From assembly GCA_037893245.1 (NCBI GenBank), contig JBAIAA010000098.1:333120-397119 (forward strand): DNA of 64,000 nucleotides. The letters run 5' to 3'. Origin of the DNA: Crossaster papposus. Its lineage: Eukaryota > Echinodermata > Asteroidea > Velatida > Solasteridae. Of this stretch, positions 32,706-43,700 are shown piece after piece. Made by a program: the position numbers and the translations under genes. Below the pieces are notes generated by a model, which saw nothing but the letters and a program-made list of their open reading frames with translations, had not been told where the DNA came from and searched no databases. The number at the start of each line of letters is the position of its first letter. The stretch's first letter is position 1.

Positions 32706-33792
32706 CATACGAAGTGACATCATCACCACCGAGGATAATAGGTTCTAAATAAAAAGCAAATATCCAAAAGACCCCCACCCCAAAAAAAAAAAAAATGCAG
32801 CGCAAAAGGAAACCCAAGCATGCATTAAGGAATTTCACCTCCCGCCCCTTCCCACCCCACAAGATAACATCATTCAGTTGAAATAATCAAACACAAATAC
32901 ACGGAATGCTAGAGAGAAGTTCCAGTTTAATATATTAAGCCAACCTCTATGCATGCCATCACCAAATGAGTTGCTTGCTTTCCATATAAACGTTGATCAC
33001 TCGCACGTTTCATCCTTCACTTATTAGTTTATGTGCAACTCCTGTAGTTTATCAAATAAAAGGGCCAGTATTTTTTAGAGGGCAAACCATTCATTATTGT
33101 TCCTATTTTTCTAAATAACTGAAGCATTCAGGTTCATGTATTAAGCTACATAACGTGAACATTCCCATTCTTTTAGAAGAAATACCCCCCCCCCCCCCAA
33201 ATGCAAATGAAGACTTGCCATAAATGCTGCACAGTTTGTATCAGCAACTTGTGACAAAATCAACAATTTAAAATGGTTCTCGTATAAATAAAACCCCAAA
33301 CCAAACCAAACCAAATATGACTATCTCATGAAAACTTCAACAACTCGAGACACTTGGGTACTTTATAAGTTAACATTGTAAACTGACAGTTTGTAAATTT
33401 GTTTTCTTATATAATCAGTTAATAACATAAAGAAAAGAAAAACACACGAATTGCATTAGTTTCCAATTCTCTAATGCTTAATATGCCCTATACAGTAATG
33501 CCAGTTCATATTTACTCCCTATTATACTTTATGATTGATGAATATTGATTGACATATAATTTTTTTAGATTGAGAGAAAAAAATAAATAAAAATGCCTTC
33601 CAAACGTATAACTTAAAAGAACACAAATGAATGTTTGAAAAAACGGCATACTTTTTTTGTGTATTGTTACATGATACATTACAGTTCAATAGTTCTATAG
33701 GTGATCCGGCATAATGTAATGAGATACAATTGGCAACAAATGTTTGGTTTTAGCCCAATGTTTGGTTTCATTTTCCGTCTTACTACCCGGTT
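32706..33792. other. EEF2 downstream region, no other gene
   Basis: AT-rich, with a short C run at about 33187-33198 and an (AACCA)n patch near 33300. It probably includes the EEF2 3' untranslated region, but no poly(A) site could be fixed. Confidence 0.45.
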
Positions 33793-36700
33793 CTACAGTT
33801 TGTCGTAGTATTTATCTAGTGGGGGGACTCCCTCCGATAGGCCCTTGCGTTTGCGCGTTACGGTCACGACGACACCAGGCTTGGTAGTGGTATCGAGGGG
33901 GTCACCAGGCATGATCTGCCAGTGGTCAAACACGCACTGGGGAAAAGCTTGACCGCCGGTGTTGGAGCGCAGATCAGCTGTGAAGCCTACAAGGGGAACA
34001 AAAAAACACCAATAATCAAATATTTGACCACTCCCACGTCCCTATTTCAATATGTGACCTGTCACCAGAAAATGAGAGTAAAGTCGCACAATGTGATTCA
34101 GAGATATGGCCATTAATTCAAAGTCAAAATATGAAGGGGTGGTCAATTTTCAGATTTTGCGTAATTTGGAAAGCCCAAGTCCTCCTCTACATATTCCTAT
34201 TTTTTAGGTGAGATCAGATGATCGAAAACCTTTTAAATTACGCGATTTTGCATAGTTAGTGTTTGGATTAGAGTCCATTAGTGGTCTAATTAACACGGTA
34301 ATTAAATATGCAAATCAGATCCTCGTAAGTATCCCACGTTTTCGAAATTTTGATATTTTGTTGTTTATACAATAGTTTGTATGTGTGAACAATTTTAAGA
34401 AGAAATAACGATTAGAACATAACCGTTGCTATGCTCAACCGAACCTTACTTGTCCTGTTTTGTAATCTTTTGCATGTTTTTGTTTAAGACGTTTAAAGTA
34501 AGTTTTCTCACAAACACGTTTTGTGAAACCCATGACTTTCTAGAGCGCTGTAAAATGTATTTATCGCAAAACCCCCAAGTGTTATGTATCATTGGAAAGC
34601 TCTCTTTCTAAAGAATTTGTATAAACACCAATATCCTAATTTTCAATATTTCCGACTTTACTCTCATTTTGTGATGACAGGTCACATATGTGACCTGCTC
34701 CAACGAAACCCGAACAAAGTCGCACAATGTGTTTTATTTATAATCCATCGCCCCGAAGTGTTTTTTTTTGGGTCGGTTTTTTGCGAAACAATTGGTATAG
34801 AAATAATACGCTTTTCTGAACTTAAAAGTGGTCTATCCCATAAATAGATTGTGGGGGGCTTATCACTAAATCCTTACCCCAGGGGAGATAGGGTGGAGGT
34901 ACATATGTAAAAATATGGTGGAAAAAAAAGTGGCATCAGGATGCAACATTCTTTTTAAAATCTTTAAAGCCAAACTGCAATATAAGAGAAGTATATATAT
35001 ATACGTACCAAATGACTCATTGACGGGCAGATATGCCTTGATCATGAACATGGGTGTTCCGGGTACAATACCCTCTTCAAATACATGGCCACGTCTGCGA
35101 TTTAGGACTCCGTAGATGCCTCCAACTGCCTGATCTGGGCACTAGGTACACATGAAAACAAAGCCAACCATTTCAACAAGACATTCCGGATCAACCCGAC
35201 ACTAAACTCAACAGGGTGGGTGTACACACATTTATACTGAAATGGATGGAATCAACATGGTCGGGGTGAAAGGGGGTATTCAGTCCTAATTTGAAAATCA
35301 CAGGCGTGTTGAAAAGGTACACCTGTATTTTTCTAGGCGGGTACATTTTCAAGCCGTGTGATTCTGTGGTCCAACCTAAGACTAAACAATACTTGGAATT
35401 TTTGTTTATAATATTCTTCTTGGTTAGTTTTACAGTAAAGCCATTTTTTCTTTAATACTATTACTATTATATACTATTTTTCACAAATTATGAAGTACAA
35501 TTATGCCGTCAATGTATGCCGAGGTGTGCGGTACAGTGGGATTCAGACGTGCGATTATTAGCACTTCAAGGCGTGCTTTTAGGCGTGCGGTGGTGCGATT
35601 GCACGCCTCAAATCAGATAATCAGAAGGACTGGGTATTACGCCCGAAATTCCCCAACAATTTTTGTTTTGGATCGTTTATTTAATCCCATTTCCAACATC
35701 TGGTTGAAAGAAAACAAACCTAATGTCTTATTCCCAAGAAAAGTGGGAAAAAAACCCAAACAAACCACGCAAACCCGGTTGTTTTCATCAGACATGACGA
35801 AGTACGTATGCATTTTCCCTGTCATTTTCACTCAATGTACGTACGACATGTTACACAAAGCACCAATGCACAAACGTTTCTTTAAGCCTGCGACTTTTTT
35901 TCAAAGTCGCTTCGCTGTAAAAAAAAACAATTACTATTTCAACCTGCGTTAAACAAAATCTCATATTACATGTATTCCTAGTTCAAAGCAAGCTGAATAA
36001 CATGGTAAGTGCCGCTTGAACCGGTGACCCAGCGTTTTGCAAAGCAAAGGCTGCCCCACGAGTATCCCATTACATTATGTACATAAAGGGTCTTTGAGGT
36101 GTGGATTTTACCGCCAGACCTTCCCAAGCAATCAATCAAGACTATTGTTGCCTTGCCTTATTCAACAACACCAGCTGGTTTCTGGGTGTCTGGCCTGTGT
36201 TGACAAATAGCCATAAAACCGAACAGCATGGGTGTATTACACAAAATACAAGCGACTTTAAAGGTAGTATACACCATTGGTAATTGCTTGAATTAGAATG
36301 GGTAGATTTGGGGGGGTTGTATTTCATAGTAAATATCGTTTAACTGACTTTTCCGAAGTTTCACAATCATGGATGCCGAGAAAAGCACGAAAAACAACAG
36401 CGATCGCTGGTTGGCAATCGCAAATTTTTCTTTATAAAATTCAATTTTTTGTAATAATTACAGGATATCTTTTTGCTGAATGTCTAGAATCATTATTTAC
36501 TTTCAATTCGGGCGATTCACAATGCAGTGCGCCACCAAGCGTTCGACTCAAAAGAGCCACTTTTAAACTTTACGGTCGACTACTTCCGTACATCATACTG
36601 TAGTGAAATATCTATTCTTCATTGTCCACGCGAGGTACAACACGAACATAAATGTATCCGAAAGCGTCGTTGATTAAAACATTGTTATTTGCAGAAAAAA

Positions 36701-37276
36701 AATTGGAACTTTAATCGTGCGCGTCCAAAAAGACGTAAAAACTGATGAGGTCATGCAAAATGAATACCGTTTTTCAAACTGATGCCGACTTTTTCCCATG
36801 ATGCACTGCGGGTATAGTAGGATTTGCGCCTCCAACGGCAGCTTCTAGGTATTGTGAATCGCTCGAATTGAGTAAGATATTTCTTAATAATTCCGTAGTA
36901 AATATTTTCGATATCTGCAAATGGTGTATCCTACCTTTAAAGAAAGTACGGACGCGCGTTCGTGTAAAAAAAAGAAAAAAGTCGCACGTCACAAGGTCAA
37001 GGCTGCAGCTTGAAGTTACACACGAGTCTTTGGATATAATTTATATATAATTTGCGCTTCACTATTATTATGATCAGATTTTGTTAGACCTACCTGGATT
37101 TCCACCAGATAGACGGGCTCCATGACGCGAGGTTGTGCTGTCAGCAAGCTAGCGTAGAGCACACGCCTGGTAGTAGGAATGATCTGCCCACCGCCACGAT
37201 GTATGGCGTCCGCGTGCAGGGTCACGTCGTGGATGTTGAAGCGCACCCCTCGTACATTTTCGTCACACAACACCCC
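33793..37276 (-). CDS. EEF2: Elongation factor 2, last three exons only
   Basis: Three exons join in phase. The first (37276-37094) reads [32 protein letters not shown] and PVYLVEIQ. The second (35141-35009) reads [20 protein letters not shown] and [11 protein letters not shown]. The third (33986-33793) reads [20 protein letters not shown] and DHWQIMPGD, ending LDKYYDKL with stop. All splice sites are GT-AG. These 169 residues are domains IV-V of the ribosomal translocase, including the diphthamide-loop neighbourhood, whose modified histidine and surrounding residues lie upstream and are not seen. EEF2 is usually about 850 residues, so some 680 N-terminal residues are absent. The DNA upstream on this strand is a MITE and then MPHOSPH10. 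The exons themselves show no frameshift, so this is not a processed pseudogene. It is a truncated gene or an assembly join. Confidence 0.9.
34054..34690. mobile_element. MITE-E foldback element in an EEF2 intron
   Basis: The ends are TGTGACCTGTCACCAGAAAA and the inverse TTTTGTGATGACAGGTCACA. Just inside are AGTAAAGTCGCACAATGTG and GACTTTACTCTC. A half copy of a sister element (CTGCTCCAACGAAACCCGAA) follows at 34690-34870. Relatives are at 41370 and 62285. Confidence 0.7.
35142..36257. other. EEF2 intron sequence, no gene seen
   Basis: No second exon was recognised here. Some short inverted words (for example GCGACTTTTTTTCAAAGTCGC at about 35888) form small hairpins. The frame at 35503-35952 has no recognisable domains. 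Confidence 0.45.
36258..36940 (+). mobile_element. MITE-A copy with a nested 357-bp element
   Basis: Both MITE-A termini are intact (TTAAAGGTAGTATACACCAT at 36258 and ATGGTGTATCCTACCTTTAA to 36940). Inside, at 36509-36865, is another element with ends CGGGCGATTCACAAT and ATTGTGAATCGCTCG, bounded by AATT on both sides. The host MITE sequence resumes exactly after it. Confidence 0.85.
36509..36865. mobile_element. MITE nested in MITE-A
   Basis: Inverted ends of 15 bp with one mismatch. The flanking AATT could be a 4-bp target duplication or part of the termini. No coding capacity. Confidence 0.7.
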
Positions 37277-37431
37277 CTGTCAAGTCAGGAAATTGTTTAG
37301 TTTAGTTCAGAATTGGTCCCTCTCTAATAATTGGAACTTGGCCAAAGTGTCACCTTGACCTCCGACCTGCTCTGTAAAGCAAACAATGCTACAAACTAAA
37401 ATTGACTACAAAAAAAACACCACATATCGTT

Positions 37432-37766
37432 AATGGGTAGATTGAGAGGGTTGTATTTCATAGTAAATATCGTTTAACTGACCAGTCCAAAGTTTCACAA
37501 TCATGGATGCCGATAAAAGGACAAAAAACAGTGTTTGTTTTCAACCGGCGTCGAGCAGTTATTCTTATGTTATCTTTGGGTTTTTTCGTGGCGATCGCAA
37601 ATTTTTCTTTATAAAATTCAATTTTTCAGAATAATTACAGGATATCTAGCGCAATAATTTTGCTGGATGCCTAGAATCATTATTTACTTTCAAATGAGTA
37701 AGATATTTCTTAATAATTTGGTAGTAAATATTTTTGATATTTGCAAATGGTGTATCCTACCTTTAA
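37432..37766 (+). mobile_element. MITE-A copy lying between the MPHOSPH10 and EEF2 exons
   Basis: The right terminal repeat GGTGTATCCTACCTTTAA is intact to 37766, but the left terminal repeat is missing and the copy begins at AATGGGTAGATTG. It fills most of the gap between the last MPHOSPH10 exon seen (37779) and the first EEF2 exon seen (37276). Confidence 0.85.
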
Positions 37767-37778
37767 AAGAACCCTACT

Positions 37779-40700
37779 CTAAAACTTCATTCTCAGACGT
37801 TCCTTTTCAGCTTGTTCATAAAGATACGCACTATAACTATACGGTACGTTCTTCACAATCTTCACCTCTGGTAGCACCTGGGGGGGAAAAAAAGTCAAGA
37901 GTTCATAGGTCAGGGGTGACAGATCAGGGAAAGGTCATGTCAGAATCACATGGCTCTAGTGCACGACTCTATGGGAAGAGTCTGCAATCGCTAGCCAGTG
38001 GCTTCCGTGGGTGAACGTAGCCATGTGATTCAGATTCAGCTCTTTAACCTGTTACAACAATGTAAAATGATGTCTGAAATGTTACACATTTATTGTGCAA
38101 TAAAGTTTCACCCAACAGTTAACCTTCGCCTTGAAATGCTGCCATTTATTAAATGTGATGACCAATCAAAAATGACACTTTCTTGCATAGGGATTGGACA
38201 AATGGAGAAAATCATGTTTTTACAGAATTTGTTAATATTCTTTCCTCACTTCATTTAATTTTCCTAAAGTGTACAAATGTAAACATGCATTTAATGTTTT
38301 TTGTTTGTAATTTCATTACTGAAACGAAAGGACAAAAAAAATAAATCCATTTCCACAAAACCTTTATGCTTTAATTGTTTTGCTTGGGTGACTCCAATTT
38401 ACTGTACTTCGTAAATTTAGAAAATTAAAAACAAAAAACAAAATCATTAAATGCATGTTTACATTTGTTCACTTTAAGAAAATTAATTGAAGTGAGGAAA
38501 GAATATAAAAAAATTATGTAAAAACATGATTTTCTCCATTTGTCCAATCCCTATGCAAGAAAGTGTCATTTTTTATTGGTCATCACATTTAATAAATGGC
38601 AGCATTTCAAGGCGAAGGTTAACTGTTGGGTGAAACTTTATTGAACAATAAATGTGTAACATTTCAGACTACATTTTACATTGTTGTAACAGGTTAAGGA
38701 GCATAACTGTCTTTCAGAAAAATGCACATTTCCCAGGGGGACATATTTCTTTTGACCTGTTTATTAAGGTTATGGCTAACGGACACTTAAGACATACCGG
38801 TCATAAATTAATTGTTAGGTATAAATTACATGCATTGGTTTTAAAGCTCGTTTGGTATCTAGGTCAAAGGTTAGGTATCTAGGTCTAAAGTTAGTTATCT
38901 AGGTCAAATGTTAGTAAGTGTTTTTTTAAAACCAGTTCGCGCCGGAGGACGTATACACTCGCAGAGTTTTTCTGACATTCAAAATGGACGACGCATAAAC
39001 ACGCCACGAGCAAGGCCGGAAATGTCCGTCAGCAGTGAGCAAGGCTGGAAATGCGTGGGTGTGCTTCACGATACCTTCAGCCTGAACACGCCTCGAATCA
39101 GGTTTTGATAAAATATAATCCCGCGCCTCGGCTCAGTGAATGTTACAATAATTCTGGTGCAAACTGGTAAATTTTTCAATAGTGTTTTTTTTTATTTTTA
39201 AGGTAAAACTACATGCCTATATTTTTGTTAAGCATATTCATATAAATTTGTTCTTTAACACGTGCTAACTAATATTATATACTTAAACCTGAACCTGGTT
39301 ATTGCTGTAAAAGATTTGTCTGCAATTTTGATTTGTTCATATTGTACCATTTTTTTCTGCAATTGGACTTCAAGTGACATTTGACCTCAGTACTTGACCT
39401 TTGACATGACCACCATATAGAGGTTACAATAATACATGCATGACCCAAGTTTGATAGGAATAGTGATTTCATAGTGATTTCATAGTGATTTCATAGTGAT
39501 TTCATAGTGATTTCATAGTGATTTCATAGTGATTTCATAGTGATTTCATAGTGATTTCATAGTGATTTCATAGTGATTTCATAGTGATTTCATAGTGATT
39601 TCATAGTGATTTCATAGTGATTTCATAGTGATTTCATAGTGATTTCATAGTGATTTCATAGTGATTTCATAGTGATTTCATAGTGATTTCATAGTGATTT
39701 CATAGTGATTTCATAGTGATTTCATAGTGATTTCATAGTCTCTGCAATTTGTTCAGGCGAGATAAAAACACACACAGTCTTTACCGGTTTGGGCATGTAG
39801 TGGAAGTTAGACAGGGCATCCAGTTTGACAAAAAGTGCGTCCATCGTAGTCTTGATCTCAGCGTGAGCTGGGTTCTCCTTTTCTTCTTTATCTTGCTGCA
39901 ACAAAGACCAAACAGAAACAAAACCTTAAAGTTTTCACTAATACATTTGTTTTTACCAGTATGTGTCAGAATTAAAAACAGAGGGTAGACAAATTACGTA
40001 ATGAGCAATTACGTAATGGCTTGCCAGAAGCCAGCGAGACCAGAAATATAAGGGTGTGCTACCCACCTCCTGGTCCAGTATTGAATGCAACCTACCTCAG
40101 ACTGTTTGAGGTACTCCCGTTCATAAATCTCAGCCAGGCTTTGTTTACTCTTCCCCTGGTCCGGTATTGAATGCATCCTACCTCAGACTGTTTGAGGTAC
40201 TCCCCTTCATAAATCTCAGCCTGGCTTTGTTTACTCTTCTCCTGGTCCGGTATTGAATGCAACCTACCTCAGACTGTTTCAGGCACTCCCCTTCATAAAT
40301 CTCAGCCAGGCTTTGTTTACTCTTCTCCTGGTCCGGTATGGAATGCAACCTACCTCAGAATTGTTGAGGTACTCCCGTTCATAAATCTCAGCAAGGCTGC
40401 GTTTACTCATTTCCTGGTCCGGTATTTAATGCAACCTACCTCAGACTGTTTGAGGTACTCTCGTTCATAAATCTCAGCCAGGCTTTGTTTACTCTTCTCC
40501 TGGTCCGGTACTGAATGCAACCTACCTCAGACTGTTTGAGGTACTCCCGTTCATAAATCTCAGCCAGGCTTTGTTTACTCTTCTCCTGATCCAGCGAGAT
40601 TCTTTTCTTGAACTCGTACGGCTCCTCGACCCGGCACTGTTTTCTCTCCACGTCGTCCCAGGCGTGGTCCAAGACTCTCTGGCGAGTGATGTCCTCCAGG

Positions 40701-43700
40701 GCTTGCGTAGTTTCTTCGGTGATCTCGGGGGCTGTGTGCACAGAAAAAAGAAGATGATCTTATGTACACTGTGATGCATATTTGTTGTGTGAAATTGTCT
40801 ACCAAAATGGTAGGATTCCATGTGCACAAGTTTATGGGTAGTTTGGGAACCGGGTACCCGATTACAAAAAAATACTGGTACCCGTTAAAGAAACCCAACT
40901 CAAACATTTCAATCTCATTAGTTCCTTTCCATTAAGGTCCTAGTACGTTACGATTCACCAAACGTTTTGCGCGCTTCACTATTTTTTCCGGATGCGATGT
41001 GATTTGAAATACCTAGTTTGCTTGCGACCTCAAAGTCCAAATTCTCCTCCAACAGGCTGTTCTCTGGCCTCTTGGTGGGCTTGGCTTCTCCGGATAGTTG
41101 CCATGGTTTCTGAGTAATGTTGGCCTCTTCCAGCGACGCTATTTTGTTCTTGAGCTTCAAATTTACAAAGAAAGTTAATTAGGAATAAACATTCACAAAC
41201 ACTGTATGGTAAACTCTACGCTCAAACCGTACGTTGGACTCTGAGTCTAGTAGTATGCCTAACCCAATGTAAACGACAATCAGTTTAGAGGTCTAGTGCC
41301 CATCCTAACAGATTCCAACAAAACGTGCAGTTGGAGTTGAGTTTAGTTAGGGGTAATGCGAAACACAATATGTGACCTGGCACCACGAAATGGGTTGAAA
41401 GTCGCAAAATAACAAAGTTGATATTATTACATTTTGAGAAAGAAGAAGTCCTAAGATTTCAAATGATGTATTGTGTGTTGCTGTAGCTTATTCCTAGCCG
41501 CCGCTATACTCATTTGAAATAGCTGAAGTCATGCTCCCTTGTTTTGAAAAAAACGGAGTTCAAAGTCTGTGAACCGTGCCAACTATACTATCACTCAGTG
41601 CAATTCAGCCACAAAAAAAATTTTTTTTTAGAGTTTTAATTGAGCTATAAAATTTGGGGATATGATAAAGAAGTTTTGTTGTATGTTAAAACGTTAACAA
41701 CTTGAAACCGATCTCCCAGTTGAAAAATGAACGTTTCGGCCAATAACTCGTTTTAGACACGTGCGACTTTCCGCTCATTTCGTGGTGCCAGGTCACATAT
41801 GACAAAAAACACTATTTATCAAAATGACATGAAAGTGTTTGGATATATCCCAAACAGCTTTTATAAAAGTGGCAACAAATGTTTGTTATACAAGGTGGCC
41901 CACAAAAAAACCCAAACAAGGATACTTCCACAACCCCTAGGCCTAAACTACAAATACCAAATGGATTGAGAATTGTTCTAGAAGAAAAATGATACCAAGA
42001 TATCTTGATTGTTGGCCAGTAGTTTTTGGCTCTAGAACCTATTGTATGAAGCACAGTCAGAGGTTCGTTCGCACCAAGAAATAACTAAACCACGACCACG
42101 AATTTGTTTCTTGGTGCAAAAGGACCTCTGACTTTGCTTAACAAAATAGGGTCTGGAGCTAAAAGCTACTGGCCCGAATCGAGATATCTTTTCTTCTAGA
42201 AAGATTTCTTTATTCATTGCTGAAGGTAGTTTTTGCCTTAGGGTAGTGGAAGTATGCTTTTCCGTTGAGGTACGATTGTCCGTTGAGGGGTGCTTGTCTG
42301 TTTTTTTGGTATTTGTTTGTTTTAACCCTGCGCGGCAGGAATGACGCCCTTTTGGAAAGCAGGGCTTGTGGTTTTTCTTATAAAAAACAAAATGCCCCCG
42401 AAAGTTCAAACTCCAGCTATGCCTAGCCTAGCACTTCGCAAAAAAGCTCTTGCCAAACAGCCCCGTATACCCTGTATAGCAGCGCAGGAGTGGTCAGTTT
42501 ATTTTCCCTGCAATTACACAATGTAATCATTTTGAAAACTTAGGTCTTTCATGAGCTACTAGTGTGATACAATATTGGTTCTTGCAAAAATACCTTCTCC
42601 TGTCTCGTCTCAAAGGATGATTTCTTTTCGTTAGCTCTGCCTCCTAGAATGTCTGCCAGATCTTCACCTTCAATTTCATCAGTGTCATCTTTTTTATGAT
42701 CTTCACCTTCATCATTATGACTAGGAGAAAAAAAAGGTTTGAAATCACTTTGTTTCAACAAGTGATCCTCGGATCGCGAGTGTTGCCTTTTCCCTCGGTC
42801 CATCCCTATATATTTTGTGTTCTTTAAAAAAGTCATTTAAATGACGACCTCAAATTACCCCTACATGACCTTTGGCCTCAGCAATCCAACCAAGAATCTG
42901 TCTTCCCAATCAAGGGTCACTGGACCCAAGTTTCATCAAAATCAATAAAAAAGCATGTAGGAGTTATACATTTTTTCTCTCAAAAACTTGACCTGAAACT
43001 TTAACGTACGAACAATGACCTATAATGACCCTATGACCTTTGACCACATCAATCAGATCAAGAATTCTGTCTTCCCAACCAAGGACCACTGGACCCATGT
43101 TTCATCAAAATCCATGAAAGTGTGTAGAAGTTATTCATTATTCTCAAAAACTGAACCCAACACTTTAACACAGATAGAGATACTGTCCCATAGTCATACC
43201 GTCACATGATTTAGGTCCCCAAATCTTTGTTTAGGCGACACAAAAGTGTCACATTTTGGAACCTAAATTTACAGAATGACCCATATCATTCTTGTAATAA
43301 CTGTACTATAATTTCCTTTCATTTTCTAGAATCACCAACCTCCGCGAATCATTCTTATCATCATCATCGTCATCATCAGTTTCTTCATCTTCGTCTTCTG
43401 CATCCAACTCCTTAAACCTGACTCTCTTCTCTTTCTTTGACGGTTTCTTACAATCGTCTCTCTCAAAGTAGTCGCTGTAATGCATGTTCCTCGCACTTGT
43501 CCCCTGTATAATGAGAAAACTTCGTTGAGCTGGTTTTTGTTACGGGAGCTAAAATCTAAAATCATAAAGTCAAAGGTGTGTGACCCATGAATTCCAGAAC
43601 AGTAATTTCAGACAAATTCTCAACGTTCCCAGAAATTAGAGGATAACTAGTTATGTCGAAGTACATACAAGTTTCCTAATACAATGCCAGTTGCAGCTTG

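Noticed and set aside
33793-37276. Processed EEF2 pseudogene
   Set aside because: The three exons are separated by introns with proper GT-AG sites and matching phases, and contain no frameshift.
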